A stretch of 64,000 nt of DNA, from positions 1 to 64,000 of the forward strand of contig VMSW01000004.1 of NCBI GenBank assembly GCA_013791955.1. The letters run 5' to 3'. The notes beneath the pieces are model-generated. The model was given only the letters and a program-made list of their open reading frames with translations. It ran no database searches and was not told the origin of the DNA. Positions within the stretch are counted from its first letter, which is position 1. Every line of letters begins with the position of its first letter. A program made the position numbers and the translations under genes. Below are positions 1-8,783 of the stretch, one piece after another. This DNA comes from Propionicimonas sp. Lineage in GTDB: Bacteria > Actinomycetota > Actinomycetes > Propionibacteriales > Propionibacteriaceae.

Positions 1-23
1 GCAGCTCATGGGGACAGACCCGC

Positions 24-146
24 AGGAACCGTCCCCGTGAGCTGTGCGGAGGAACCGTCCCCGTGAGCTGTGCGGAGGAACCGTCCCCGTGAGCTGTGCG
101 GAGGAACCGTCCCCGTGAGCTGTGCGGAGGAACCGTCCCCGTGAGC
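24..146. repeat. Tandem 26-bp repeat (family A), five copies
   Basis: Five head-to-tail copies of a 26-bp unit with the core GGAACCGTCCCCGTGAGC start at 24, 50, 76, 102 and 128; the last is partial. The first bases of the window (GCAGCTCATGGGGAC) are an inverted version of the same core, so the array can fold back on itself. The same core recurs at about 11756-11818, 21507-21545 and 22655-22817. I see no gene in it. Confidence 0.9.
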
Positions 147-253
147 AGGCGCTGAACCTGTGGATTTGCCGAGCTTGTGTGGCTGGGAGCTTTGCGGGGT
201 CGTGCGACAACCTACGCAGGAGTAACTTAGGTCTGGTACCCGTAGAAGGAGTA

Positions 254-2032
254 ATGATGGACTCAGCGCACCTGGCAGGCATGTTCGCCAGGTCGGTGGT
301 CAAGTTCGCCGACGAACCGGCCGTCCGCATCAGCGATGGTGAGGGCTGGCAAGTTACCACCTACGCCGAGCTCGGCGAGAAGGCGCGCAAGCTCGCCGCG
401 CGGCTGATCGATCGTGGCTTGGCTCCCGGCGACCGAGTGGCGCTGTTCTCGGCAAACCGACCCGAATGGACGCTGGTCGATCTCGCTTGTGCCTACGCTG
501 CCCTGGTTTCAGTGCCGCTGTACGCCACCAGCGCGCCGGAGCAGCTGCGCCACATCGTGGCCGATTCCGGCGCCCGGTTGATCTTTGTCGCTGGCGCCCG
601 CGAAGCCGACATCGTGGCGCAGGTGCGCGACGCCCTGCCTGAGCTGGAAGCAGTCATCACCCTGCTGCCCACCCCGGAGGCGATCACCCTGGACGATGAG
701 CTGGCCGCCGCCCCAGAAGACACCAGTGCGGTCGACCTGCGAGTGGCAGCCGCCAGCCCCGACGACCTGGCCACCATCATCTACACCTCCGGCACCACTG
801 GAGAGCCCAAGGGCGTAATGCTCAGCCATCGCGGCTTCACTCATCAGGTGTGGGCGCTGAAACGCTTCTACAACATCGGCCCCGGCGACATCTCCTTGTG
901 CTTCCTGCCGCTGAGCCACGCCCTGGAGCGGGCCTGGAGCTACATGGTGCTGGCCAGCGGCTGCCTCAATACCTATGTGGCTGACCCGCGTGACGTGGCC
1001 CACCAGATGGTGTTGGCCCAGCCCAACCTGATGGTCAGCGTGCCCAGACTGTTCGAGAAGGTCCACAACACCGCCTTGGAGCGGGTGGCTGGCAGCTCGC
1101 TGAAGCAGAAGATCATGGCTTGGGCGCTGAAGGTTGGCACCGAGTATCACGACGCCTTGCGTTCGCCTAAGCGGCCCGGACGGCTGTTGACCGTCCGGCT
1201 GAATATTGCCGACAAGCTGGTTTTGCATTCGGTGCGCGACGCGATGGGTGGCCCCAAGAAGGTGCTCGCCTGCGGCGGTGCGCCGGTGCGTCGTGACGTT
1301 GAAGAGTTCTTCTACGGCTGCGGGCTGATGATGGCGCCTGGGTATGGGCTCACCGAAGCCTCACCGCTGGTGACCTTCCCGCCGCCAGCGGACTACAAGT
1401 TCGGCAACGTCGGCAAGGTGATGCCCGGTGGGGAGTTGCGGATAGCTGACAGCGGCGAGTTGCTCTACCGCGGCCCGAACATGATGCTCGGCTACTGGAA
1501 CCGTCCCGAGGACACCGCCACGACCATTCGGGACGGCTGGCTGCACACCGGTGACATCGGTGAGTTCGACGGCGATTACGTCCGCATCACCGACCGCATC
1601 AAAGACCTCATCGTCACCAGCAACGGCAAGAAAGTTGCCCCGGCTCCGATCGAGGGCCTCCTAGCCAGCGATCCGCTGTTCGAGTACACCCTGGTGTTGG
1701 GCGACAACCGTCCCTACCTGACGTTGTTGGTAGCTCCGTCGCTACCGCACCTGGAAGAGATCGGCAAGCAACTGCAGCTCACCTGGGCCAAGGGCGAGGA
1801 ACTGCTGAACAACCCCGAGGTGATCGCCGAGATCAAGCGGCGAATCGCCGCGCTCACCGAGAAGCTGCCCAGTCACGAGCAGATTCATGATCTACAGGTG
1901 CTGCTGGAGGGCTTCACTCAGGAGAACGGCATGCTGACCCCGACGCTGAAGGTCAAGCGCAAGGAAGTCGAGCGCCGCTTCGCCCAGTTGGTAGATGACA
2001 TGTACGCCCGCGCTGGACGTCCGCGCAACTGA
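254..2032 (+). CDS. Long-chain acyl-CoA synthetase (AMP-forming)
   Basis: Activates fatty acids to acyl-CoA through an acyl-adenylate. The 592-residue protein has the AMP-binding signature YTSGTTGEPKG near residue 175, the PGYGLTEASP region near 365 and the adenylate-binding GWLHTGDIGEFDGDYV with ITDRIKDLIVTSNGKKVAP near 430-460. This is the layout of FadD15-type bacterial long-chain synthetases, at their usual length of about 600. The ATG at 254 is chosen because AGAAGGAG lies just upstream and the conserved N-terminus begins there; a longer in-frame reading back to 122 would run through the tandem repeat. It stands alone, followed by a repeat array. The chain-length preference cannot be read from sequence. 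Confidence 0.9.
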   Translation: MMDSAHLAGMFARSVVKFADEPAVRISDGEGWQVTTYAELGEKARKLAARLIDRGLAPGDRVALFSANRPEWTLVDLACAYAALVSVPLYATSAPEQLRHIVADSGARLIFVAGAREADIVAQVRDALPELEAVITLLPTPEAITLDDELAAAPEDTSAVDLRVAAASPDDLATIIYTSGTTGEPKGVMLSHRGFTHQVWALKRFYNIGPGDISLCFLPLSHALERAWSYMVLASGCLNTYVADPRDVAHQMVLAQPNLMVSVPRLFEKVHNTALERVAGSSLKQKIMAWALKVGTEYHDALRSPKRPGRLLTVRLNIADKLVLHSVRDAMGGPKKVLACGGAPVRRDVEEFFYGCGLMMAPGYGLTEASPLVTFPPPADYKFGNVGKVMPGGELRIADSGELLYRGPNMMLGYWNRPEDTATTIRDGWLHTGDIGEFDGDYVRITDRIKDLIVTSNGKKVAPAPIEGLLASDPLFEYTLVLGDNRPYLTLLVAPSLPHLEEIGKQLQLTWAKGEELLNNPEVIAEIKRRIAALTEKLPSHEQIHDLQVLLEGFTQENGMLTPTLKVKRKEVERRFAQLVDDMYARAGRPRN

Positions 2033-2242
2033 CCTACTAGTTGGCTGAGCCTGTCGAGGCCCGACCCTTCGACGAGCTCAGGGATCTGACCTACTAGTTG
2101 GCTGAGCTTGTCGAAGTCTGACCCTTCGACGAGCTCAGGGATCTGACCTACTAGTTGGCTGAGCTTGTCGAAGCCCGACCCTTCGACGAGCTCAGGGATC
2201 TGGTTGTTGCCTCAGGGATCTGGTTGTTGCTTCAGGGATCTG
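2033..2242. repeat. Dispersed palindromic repeat array (family B), 57-bp period
   Basis: Three copies of a 57-bp unit begin at 2041, 2098 and 2155. Each carries TTGGCTGAGC(C/T)TGTCGA followed by CCCTTCGACGAGCTCAGGG, which are inverted with respect to each other and can form a stem. A shorter 20-bp unit (CAGGGATCTGGTTGTTGC) then repeats to 2242. The same family appears at 12655-12800, 21425-21505, 32033-32235 and 34375-34452, and inside lhr. It fills most of the gap between the two flanking genes. Confidence 0.9.
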
Positions 2243-2316
2243 GACCTGCTTGGGGCCGGCGCTGGACGGGACGGAGTGCCAGAGTCGAGGCAACGGCCCG
2301 CATGCCGATCCTCGAT

Positions 2317-2347
2317 TTGACCCATTCGATACCCCCGGGGGTATAGT
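2317..2347 (+). promoter_or_regulatory. Promoter with CsoR/CstR-type operator
   Basis: A perfect 16-bp palindrome ATACCCCCGGGGGTAT at 2329-2344 sits between a -35-like TTGACC (2317-2322) and a -10-like TATAGT (2342-2347), eight bases before the ATG at 2355. A/T-flanked C-tract/G-tract palindromes are the known operator type of the CsoR family: CsoR for copper, CstR for persulfide. The sulfur-handling gene downstream favours a CstR-like sensor. No csoR/cstR gene is in the window. The transcript would be almost leaderless. Confidence 0.75.
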
Positions 2348-2354
2348 TCGAACC

Positions 2355-3977
2355 ATGAAGACCGTCATTGTGGGAGGTGTCGCCGGCGGTATGTCGGCGG
2401 CGACAAGATTGCGTCGGCTGGATGAGTCCGCCGAGATCGTCGTGCTGGAGAAGTCGGAGCATGTTTCGTTCGCGAACTGCGGCCTGCCCTACTTCGTGGG
2501 CGGTGTGATCACCGAACGCGAGGCGTTACTGCTGGAGACCCCAGCGAGCATCAAGCGCCGCTTCAAGGCCGACGTCCGGGTTGACTCCGAGGTGGTCTCG
2601 ATCGATCGCGAAGCCAAGACGGTCACGGTTCGTGACCTGTCAGCCGACCGCGAATACACCGAGTCTTACGACAACCTGATTTTGGCCCCGGGCGCGGCCC
2701 CCTTCATTCCGCCGATCCCCGGCGTCGAGCGCGCGCTTACCCTGCGCAACGTCGCCGACACCGATCTGATGGCCGCCAAGGTTGCCGAGGTTCTAGCCAG
2801 CGGCAACCCGACCTCGGTAATCATGGGCGGCGGCTTCATCGGCCTGGAACTCGCCGAGAACCTCATCGAGCGCGGACTCAAGGTAAGCGTCGTTGAACTG
2901 GCCAACCAGATCATGGCGCCCCTGGATGTCGAAATGGCGATCCGGGTGCAGTGGCTGCTGGAGGGCCACGGCGTCGAAGTGATCACCGGCGCATCTGTGA
3001 CCGACATCGGCGAGAACGATGTCACCCTGTCCGACGGTCGCACCCTGCCGGCGGGAATGGTGATCGCCGCGATCGGCGTCCGACCCGAATCTGGCCTGGC
3101 AGCAGCAGCCGGCCTGGAGGTCGGCGACCGTGGGGGCATTGTGGTCGATGACCAACAGCGCACCTCTGATCCCTCGATTTATGCCGTCGGTGATGCCGTG
3201 GTCAAGCGTGATGTGATCACCGGTGACCCGGCGATGGTGCCGCTGGCTGGCCCGGCGAACCGCCATGGACGCCTGGTCGCCGACGTGATCGCTGGCCGCG
3301 ACGTGCACGCCAACACCGTGCTCGGCACTGCCATCGTCGGGCTGTTTGGCACCCAGGCCGCGGCCACCGGTTGGACCGAGAAGCGCGCCGTGGCGGCCGG
3401 ACGGGCTGTGCGCATCGTGCACACCCACCCCGACAATCACGCGGGTTACTACCCCGGCGGTGAGGAAATGCACCTCAAGCTGGTCATCGACGCCGAGACC
3501 GACGCGATTCTGGGCGCTCAAGGCGTGGGCGGCTCCGGAGTCGACAAGCGCATCGACGTCATTGCCACGGCAATGCGGGGCGGATTGACCGCCTCGGCGC
3601 TGGCCGACCTTGAACTGAGCTACGCGCCGCCGTTCAGCTCGGCTAAGGATCCGGTCAACATGCTCGGCTTCCAGGCAGAGAATCTGCGCGATGGTCTGAT
3701 CGAGACGATTCAATGGCACGAACTGCCAGCCGAGGTTGAGAAAGGCGTGCAGGTGGTCGACGTCCGCACGCCGCTGGAACTGACGCGCGGAATGATCGAA
3801 GGCGCGATCGGTATCCCGGTCGATGAGTTGCGGGATCGAATCGCAGAAGTTGACCAGGACGTGATCGTGTATTGCTGGTCGGGAGCCCGCTCGCACGTGG
3901 CTTCACGAATCTTGATGCAGTCCGGTCGGCACGTCCGCAATCTTGACGGCGGGTATCGCACTTGGGCGGGGGCCTAG
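2355..3977 (+). CDS. CoA-disulfide reductase / rhodanese fusion
   Basis: An FAD- and NAD(P)H-dependent oxidoreductase of 540 residues. The N-terminal FAD motif is VGGVAGGMSAATRLRR, and the single active-site cysteine is Cys42 in SFANCGLPYF, as in CoA-disulfide and CoA-persulfide reductases. A second nucleotide fold (GGGFIGLELAENL) and the FAD-binding YAVGDAV follow. From about residue 455 there is a rhodanese domain with active-site Cys507 in CWSGARS. Known CoADR-Rhd fusions reduce CoA persulfide and polysulfide. The ATG at 2355 directly precedes the FAD fold. The palindromic operator upstream suggests control by a persulfide-sensing repressor. A hairpin terminator follows, so it is monocistronic. 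Rhodanese loops usually read C-R-x-G; Trp after Cys is a variant. Confidence 0.9.
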   Translation: MKTVIVGGVAGGMSAATRLRRLDESAEIVVLEKSEHVSFANCGLPYFVGGVITEREALLLETPASIKRRFKADVRVDSEVVSIDREAKTVTVRDLSADREYTESYDNLILAPGAAPFIPPIPGVERALTLRNVADTDLMAAKVAEVLASGNPTSVIMGGGFIGLELAENLIERGLKVSVVELANQIMAPLDVEMAIRVQWLLEGHGVEVITGASVTDIGENDVTLSDGRTLPAGMVIAAIGVRPESGLAAAAGLEVGDRGGIVVDDQQRTSDPSIYAVGDAVVKRDVITGDPAMVPLAGPANRHGRLVADVIAGRDVHANTVLGTAIVGLFGTQAAATGWTEKRAVAAGRAVRIVHTHPDNHAGYYPGGEEMHLKLVIDAETDAILGAQGVGGSGVDKRIDVIATAMRGGLTASALADLELSYAPPFSSAKDPVNMLGFQAENLRDGLIETIQWHELPAEVEKGVQVVDVRTPLELTRGMIEGAIGIPVDELRDRIAEVDQDVIVYCWSGARSHVASRILMQSGRHVRNLDGGYRTWAGA

Positions 3978-3992
3978 CCCTTTGAGCAGTGG

Positions 3993-4030
3993 AACCCCCG
4001 AGTGAGTTGATCGCTCGGGGGTTTCCTCTT
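3993..4030 (+). terminator. Rho-independent terminator
   Basis: The inverted repeat AACCCCCGAG (3993-4002) / CTCGGGGGTT (4014-4023) is followed by a pyrimidine-rich TTCCTCTTT run, just after the CoADR-rhodanese stop codon. Confidence 0.85.
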
Positions 4031-4353
4031 TGCCGGCGGGAAATCCTTACGAGTTCTTGAGCTAGTCGCCTCAACGCCGACGGTTTTCCACCGTAGAGGT
4101 GTACGAGTCTGTACGAAGTGTGCCCAGCACTATCTCAATTCCTGCCGAACTGGCGTTGACTAGTGCCGCAGGCACTGGCGTCACGCCGAGGGGGGCACTG
4201 GTGCGTACGTACCAACCAATGAGGGGTGCGATCATGGCGGTGATCGCCACGGACGTTGGTGCGACCTCAGTCCGCTGGATGGGCCAGTGCCTGCACCCCG
4301 TTTTCCACGGGTCGGACAATGCCTGACTCGCACCCCACACCCCACAGGAGCAG
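4031..4353. other. Intergenic region, no gene recognised
   Basis: About 320 bases lie between the terminator and the first small HTH gene. I see a short direct repeat (GTACGAGTCTGTACGAAG, near 4099-4116) but no convincing coding sequence, tRNA or known riboswitch. Open frames here have no family resemblance I can recognise. It probably holds the promoter of the HTH pair. Confidence 0.4.
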
Positions 4354-4599
4354 ATGTTGCAAGATCCGCCGACCCGTGCGGAAGTAGCCGCTTTGGTGAA
4401 CCAGGCCCGATTGGACCGTCATCTCTCCGTACGCGGTGCGGCGCAACTATCTGGCGTCCCGGCATCCACGATGCAGGGCTGGCTTCAGGGCCAGCATTTC
4501 CCGACCCCGGCACTGCGGCCGAAATTTCTAGCCTTGGTCGAGCATCTGGAGTTGAACCACTTCCTGCATGCCGGGCTTTGGCTGGAGGACGAGGTCTAA
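4354..4599 (+). CDS. Small helix-turn-helix protein, copy 1 of a tandem pair
   Basis: An 81-residue protein that is almost entirely one helix-turn-helix domain: LVNQARLDRHLSVRGAAQ, then GVPASTMQGWLQGQHFP, then a closing helix. The pattern (S-x-R-x-x-A-x-x-x-x-V-P-x-S/T-T-x-x-x-W-L) matches the XRE-like domain found at the N-terminus of many actinobacterial STAND ATPases and regulators, but here nothing follows it. It has a good ribosome site (CAGGAG) before the ATG. The next gene is a clear paralogue. It probably binds DNA or works as a detached adaptor; the target is unknown. Confidence 0.7.
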   Translation: MLQDPPTRAEVAALVNQARLDRHLSVRGAAQLSGVPASTMQGWLQGQHFPTPALRPKFLALVEHLELNHFLHAGLWLEDEV

Positions 4600-4647
4600 T
4601 CGGTCCGAGTTGCTGCGCGGGACGCCGAAGCCTGAAATGATGGCGCC

Positions 4648-4896
4648 ATGTCCACCGAGGTGGTCAGTCGGCACTTTCTGAAGCGGGTCAATGAAGCCAG
4701 GTTGGCCCGGCACCTTTCAATTCGCGCGGTAGCTCGGCTTGCCAGGGTTCCGGCGACGACCGCCCAAGGGTGGTTGAGTGGTGAACATTTTCCTTCGCCA
4801 GCGCTGTGGCCGAGCTATTTGGAGTTAGTTGCTCATCTTGGTCTGGTTGCCGAACTGCCGGCCGAACTTCGCGATCAGTTGGCCACCGGGGAATAG
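4648..4896 (+). CDS. Small helix-turn-helix protein, copy 2 of a tandem pair
   Basis: An 82-residue paralogue of the preceding gene. RVNEARLARHLSIRAVAR, VPATTAQGWLSGEHFPSPAL and the last helix align without gaps to copy 1. The two arose by tandem duplication and are separated by 48 bases. No strong ribosome site precedes the ATG, so the start could be leaderless or coupled. The last bases (GCCGAACTTCGCGAT) are repeated once after the stop. A single XRE/homeodomain-like DNA-binding fold is all that can be seen. Confidence 0.7.
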   Translation: MSTEVVSRHFLKRVNEARLARHLSIRAVARLARVPATTAQGWLSGEHFPSPALWPSYLELVAHLGLVAELPAELRDQLATGE

Positions 4897-4918
4897 CGCG
4901 GCCGAACTTCGCGATGAC

Positions 4919-6424
4919 TCAACTGATCGGGCCGAAGCCCGCCGAGCGCACATCAGTGGAGGCGTAGCCGCTGCGCCGACCAACGGCGGTGAACACCAGC
5001 GTCTTGCCGGCCTGGGCCGAAGTCACGGTGAATCGAGTCTTGGTGGCCCCCGCAATAGCGACGCCATCGGCGTACCACTGGTAGCTGAAGGCCGTCGGTG
5101 CCGGGTTCCAGGAGCCGGTGGAACCCACCAACTCCGAACCGATCGTCGGGCTGCCGCTGATCGTCGGGGTGCCGACGGTGCCGAAAGCAGAACTGATGCG
5201 AGCCTTGGCCGAAGTTGCGGTCGCGGGGTAGTAGCCGAGCCGATAGCCGCGCACCCGCACTGAGATCTTGTGGCCCTTGTCCTTTGCCCGGACGGTGAAG
5301 GTTGATCTGGTAGCGCCCTTGATCTTCTTGCCGTCCCGCAGCCAGGCGAATGTCAGCCGCGTTGGGGCCGGTTTCCAGGTGCCCAGGTTGATGCGCAGGA
5401 TCTTGCCCGGGGCCAAGACCCCGGCAATGCGCGGCCCGGCGGCGGCCATTCGCGCCGGATAGACCTCGGCGATGTTGTTGGACGCCCGGGTCTCAACGCT
5501 GCTGCCGAGAGTGGCGGTGACCCGCACCTCGACCTCGTGGCCCACCTGTTCGGGCGGAAGCAGATAGCTGGCTGCGGTCGCTCCCGGAATGCCGCGGCCG
5601 TTCGAGGTCCACTGATAGGTCAGCGTGGCTCCCGCAGGCACCCACTTACCCGGGACGGCGCGCTGCAGCCGTCCAACCTGGGGGCTACCGCCGACACCGG
5701 GCAGCGTCCAGGCGGCCGGGGTGAAGCTGGCTGGCACCTTGGTTGAAAGGTATGGCCACGACTTCGAAGTGCGCGGGATGGTCGGCAGGCAGGCGCGAAC
5801 GCCGCTGGCGCCACAGCGAGAGTTGAGCGGCTCGACGATCGGCGTGCCTGTCCACCAGGACGTCTGCTTGTAGGCACCGTCCCAAGAAAGGGAGATATGC
5901 ACGTGGTCTTTGTGGTTGGCCGTGGCGCCGCCGCGGTCTGCCATCTTCCGCCAGCCGAGCTCGGGATAGTAGGTCGACCAGATGTGTTGATTCCAGATCA
6001 TGTACATGATGCCCAGCCGTAGCGCGACCTCACCGTTGTTGGCGGTGATGAACTTCATCGCGGCAGCCACTCGGTTGCGCTGGCTGGCCTTCTTTACGCT
6101 CATATGCCAATCGAGCGCGCGGCCCTCTTTATGCTCGGAACGCCCGCCAACCCCGCAACCTCGCGAGATGCCGGACGAACTGCCGCCCCAGGTTTTGATC
6201 AACAGGCTGAGCAGCGCCTTCGTCCCAGCTTTAGCCGAAGGGCTGCAGGTGGTCTGTGGCATGTAGCCCAGATGGGCGTCGATCTGCGCTGAGGCCAGTC
6301 TGGCCGGCGGGGGCGGCGTCTTCGCGCTGGCCGCGGCCGGTGGCGCCATCGTGAATCCGACCGCGAGGGCCAAAGCGGCAGCGATCAGGCGGAGTCGGAA
6401 GGTCGTCTTTGGGGTGGCGAGCAC
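4919..6424 (-). CDS. Secreted M15-like metallopeptidase with Ig-like repeats
   Basis: A 501-residue exported protein. A signal peptide (RLRLIAAALALAVGF...AAASA) is followed by a domain with SEHKEGRALDW (His98, Asp105) and NHKDHVHIS (His174, His176). These are the zinc-site motifs of M15/VanY-like peptidases (the ARB_07466-type domain). Cysteines at 60 and 90 may form a disulfide. From about residue 240 there are three copies of an Ig-like module with the W-x-P...YQW...I-x-GAT...G-K...GY pattern. The likely role is remodelling of peptidoglycan or another cell-wall substrate, with the modules anchoring or spacing the enzyme. The start is GTG at 6424. It is convergent with the HTH pair. The substrate is inferred, not shown. 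Confidence 0.8.
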   Translation of the reverse strand: MLATPKTTFRLRLIAAALALAVGFTMAPPAAASAKTPPPPARLASAQIDAHLGYMPQTTCSPSAKAGTKALLSLLIKTWGGSSSGISRGCGVGGRSEHKEGRALDWHMSVKKASQRNRVAAAMKFITANNGEVALRLGIMYMIWNQHIWSTYYPELGWRKMADRGGATANHKDHVHISLSWDGAYKQTSWWTGTPIVEPLNSRCGASGVRACLPTIPRTSKSWPYLSTKVPASFTPAAWTLPGVGGSPQVGRLQRAVPGKWVPAGATLTYQWTSNGRGIPGATAASYLLPPEQVGHEVEVRVTATLGSSVETRASNNIAEVYPARMAAAGPRIAGVLAPGKILRINLGTWKPAPTRLTFAWLRDGKKIKGATRSTFTVRAKDKGHKISVRVRGYRLGYYPATATSAKARISSAFGTVGTPTISGSPTIGSELVGSTGSWNPAPTAFSYQWYADGVAIAGATKTRFTVTSAQAGKTLVFTAVGRRSGYASTDVRSAGFGPIS

Positions 6425-6713
6425 CTATACAGGGTAGCTGAGGCACTTTCTGGAGTGTGTCCGGTCAGCCGTCCGTAGGAGTGGCTCTGATGGCCACTAT
6501 CTGGACGTCCTTGCTAGGGCCTCTTACTGGCGCCCGGTGACGAAAATCCTTGCTGGTTAGGCCTTCCGCCGACGCTCCCTGAGCCTGCACAGAACCGGCA
6601 AATTTTTGGGGCTGTGTCTGATTGCCCGACCTGGCCTGATGCAGCAGAATCGGCGCAGCGACACACCGTATTCACGGTCGTATCGGGGGATCATTTCAAA
6701 GGGGGTACTAAGC

Positions 6714-7637
6714 GTGAAGTTGCGCGCAATTTTGTTGGCCATGCTGTCCTTGGCTTTGGTGGCGGGTGCTGTGCCGTCGGCTGCGCAGGCCGTGGACACG
6801 GCCACGTTCCAGGGCAAGGTCACCGACCAAGATGGCTTGCCGGTTCCGGGGGTGCGAGTGGTCTTCACGACCGCCACTTCAGGAATCGGCTACCGGACCC
6901 GCGACTCCATCACCGCTGCGGACGGCAGCTACGTGGTCACTGGCATCGTGGATGAATGGTGTTTCGGCAGGGTCGATGCCGGTGACACTGGCTACATCAG
7001 CACCTACTACGCCGTGGACGGCTCTGATGTACCGAACCCGTACGGCGGTGGAACTGCCGTTGAGCCGTCGAAGGGAAACGTCGACTTCAAGCTACGTAAG
7101 GGGGCCTCGATCTCGGGGAGGGTCGTCGACCCGGCAGGCAAGCCTGTGGTGGATCTCACGGTTCAGGTGAGCGCAGCCGAGGTGCTGATCGATAGGCCAG
7201 TCGCCGCCGATGGTTCTTTCTCCTTCGTGGGGTTGCGGGCAAACGAATACGCGTTGGGCGGCTTCGGCGGCGGATACCCGTTCACCCCGCTGGCCACCTT
7301 GACGGTTGCCGGTCAGCAGGCAGTCGACGCAGGAACCCTGGTCATCGGCGGCACCCCGGCGGTGAAGAAGCTGGCCACCAGCACTCCGGTCATCGCCGGC
7401 AAGGCAAAGGTGGGTAAAAAGCTGACGGTCCGGACGGGGGCTTGGGGACCGGCGCCGGTGGCGCTCTCCTACCGCTGGTATGCCAATGGCGTGAAGATCG
7501 CCGGGGCCACCGGGAAGACCCTCAAGGTGACCAAGGCGCAGCGCGGCAAGCGCATCACGGTGAAGGTCACCGGCACGAAGGCGGGTTATGCCAGCGTCAC
7601 CAGAGCTTCGAAGGCGACGAAGAAGGTCACCCGCTGA
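6714..7637 (+). CDS. Secreted protein, carboxypeptidase-regulatory-like domains plus Ig-like module
   Basis: A 307-residue exported protein. The signal peptide is KLRAILLAMLSLALVAGAVPSAAQA. Two carboxypeptidase-regulatory-like beta domains follow (FQGKVTDQDGLPVPGVRV near 32, ISGRVVDPAGKPVVDL near 145). The C-terminal copy of the shared Ig-like module spans about 225-305 (GAWGPAPVALSYRWYANGVKIAGAT) and ends in a lysine/arginine-rich tail. The GTG at 6714 is chosen because it starts the signal peptide and is preceded by a G-rich ribosome site. No catalytic residues are evident. It is probably a cell-surface binding or structural protein. It lies in a run of three similar genes and is followed by a strong terminator. 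Confidence 0.75.
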   Translation: MKLRAILLAMLSLALVAGAVPSAAQAVDTATFQGKVTDQDGLPVPGVRVVFTTATSGIGYRTRDSITAADGSYVVTGIVDEWCFGRVDAGDTGYISTYYAVDGSDVPNPYGGGTAVEPSKGNVDFKLRKGASISGRVVDPAGKPVVDLTVQVSAAEVLIDRPVAADGSFSFVGLRANEYALGGFGGGYPFTPLATLTVAGQQAVDAGTLVIGGTPAVKKLATSTPVIAGKAKVGKKLTVRTGAWGPAPVALSYRWYANGVKIAGATGKTLKVTKAQRGKRITVKVTGTKAGYASVTRASKATKKVTR

Positions 7638-7670
7638 CCAGCTAAATCGCTGCCTCAACCTCGGGTTCAT

Positions 7671-7712
7671 GCCACCGTCCCGGCCAAATACTGGCCGGGA
7701 CGGTGGCAATTT
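7671..7712 (+). terminator. Rho-independent terminator
   Basis: A perfect 16-bp stem, GCCACCGTCCCGGCCA (7671-7686) / TGGCCGGGACGGTGGC (7692-7707), with a 5-base loop and a following AATTT. It terminates the 6714-7637 gene. Confidence 0.9.
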
Positions 7713-7874
7713 CGCCTACAAAACGGCTGTGGCAAGCAAGAGGGCTACCGCGAGCCCCTAACCTGTGACCAAGTCGTGGGTTGCGCTGGACGGCACCAGT
7801 GCGTCACCCTTGTAGGCGACACCCGTCCGGGGGACAGGGTCATCAAGCGGCACAAAGAATACCGGGGGGATTTC

Positions 7875-8582
7875 TTGAAGCCTTTAACCGCCATTGCCAC
7901 GCGTAGCCTGCGAGCCGCTGTGGCTCTGTTGCTCACTCTTGGGCTTTCGTCTTTCGGGGCGGTGACGGCCCGTGCCGAAGACACCACGACGATTTCGGGC
8001 TCGGTTACGCTCAACGGCAAGCCAGGCACGGGTCTGGAAGTCTGCGCCTATGTGCCGGTGATTACCGATGATGGCTATGGCAACGCCGCTGGCGACTGCG
8101 TTTTCACCGACAGCGCGGGCCGCTACGAGTTCAGCTTTGCGCTCGCTGAAGCCAATTACATGGCCTCGGTTTGGGTGAAGCCGGGTGTTGGCGACAAGTT
8201 CCCGCAAACCACCTACGGCACGAGCCTGCGCGACCCCAATGGCTACTTCACAGTCGTCCCCGGCGAAGCGCGAGTCCTGGACGCGATCGCGCTGGTGACC
8301 ACTACTACGGAGATCACGGCGGCCACGCCGACGATCACCGGCAAAGCGGCGCTGGGTCGAGTCCTCACTGCTAAGCCGGGCGCCTGGGGCCCCGAAGAAG
8401 TGCAGTTGAGCTATCAGTGGTACCGGGGTGGCAAGAAGATCTGGGGCGCCACCAAGGCCACTTATCGGGTGTCGTGGCGCGACTGGCGCAAGAAGCTCAC
8501 GGTGAAGGTGATCGGAAGCATCGACAGTTACCCGTCGGTCACTCGGGTGTCGAAGGCGACCAAAAAGGTCTCCTGGCGCTGA
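7875..8582 (+). CDS. Secreted protein with SdrD-B/CarboxypepD-like domain and Ig-like module
   Basis: A 235-residue exported protein with the same plan as its upstream neighbour: signal peptide (RSLRAAVALLLTLGLSSFGAVTARA), one beta-sandwich carboxypeptidase-regulatory-like domain (TISGSVTLNGKPGTGLEVCAYVP), then one Ig-like module (GAWGPEEVQLSYQWYRGGKKIWGAT) and a basic tail. TTG at 7875 is the best start: it follows GGGGGGA and begins directly before the signal peptide. A longer reading frame extends upstream without a good ribosome site. Two cysteines (CAYVP, GDCVF) may pair. Function is unknown; it is likely surface associated. Confidence 0.7.
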   Translation: MKPLTAIATRSLRAAVALLLTLGLSSFGAVTARAEDTTTISGSVTLNGKPGTGLEVCAYVPVITDDGYGNAAGDCVFTDSAGRYEFSFALAEANYMASVWVKPGVGDKFPQTTYGTSLRDPNGYFTVVPGEARVLDAIALVTTTTEITAATPTITGKAALGRVLTAKPGAWGPEEVQLSYQWYRGGKKIWGATKATYRVSWRDWRKKLTVKVIGSIDSYPSVTRVSKATKKVSWR

Positions 8583-8783
8583 CGCACACTGGCCGGTGTG
8601 GCCCGAGTCAGCAGTGTGAATTGGCTACCAGTGGTTACGCAACGGGCAGGCCGACTATCAAAGCCACCAAGCGCTCAAGCTGCCTGCTGTGGAAAAGTTG
8701 GCGCCACTTAGCCCCGTCGTATTGATTCACGGCATCCCCTGATGCAACTATTCAGCGTCCGAATTTCAGGTGACGAGGGGCGC

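Noticed and set aside
24..146. CRISPR array
   Set aside because: Units are contiguous 26-bp tandem repeats without unique spacers, and there are no cas genes.
122..253. Upstream extension of the acyl-CoA synthetase reading frame
   Set aside because: It runs through the tandem repeat, has no family similarity, and the ATG at 254 has a strong ribosome site.
2793..3896. Long minus-strand open frame opposite the CoADR-rhodanese gene
   Set aside because: It is a high-GC shadow frame with no recognisable domain; the plus strand has intact catalytic motifs.
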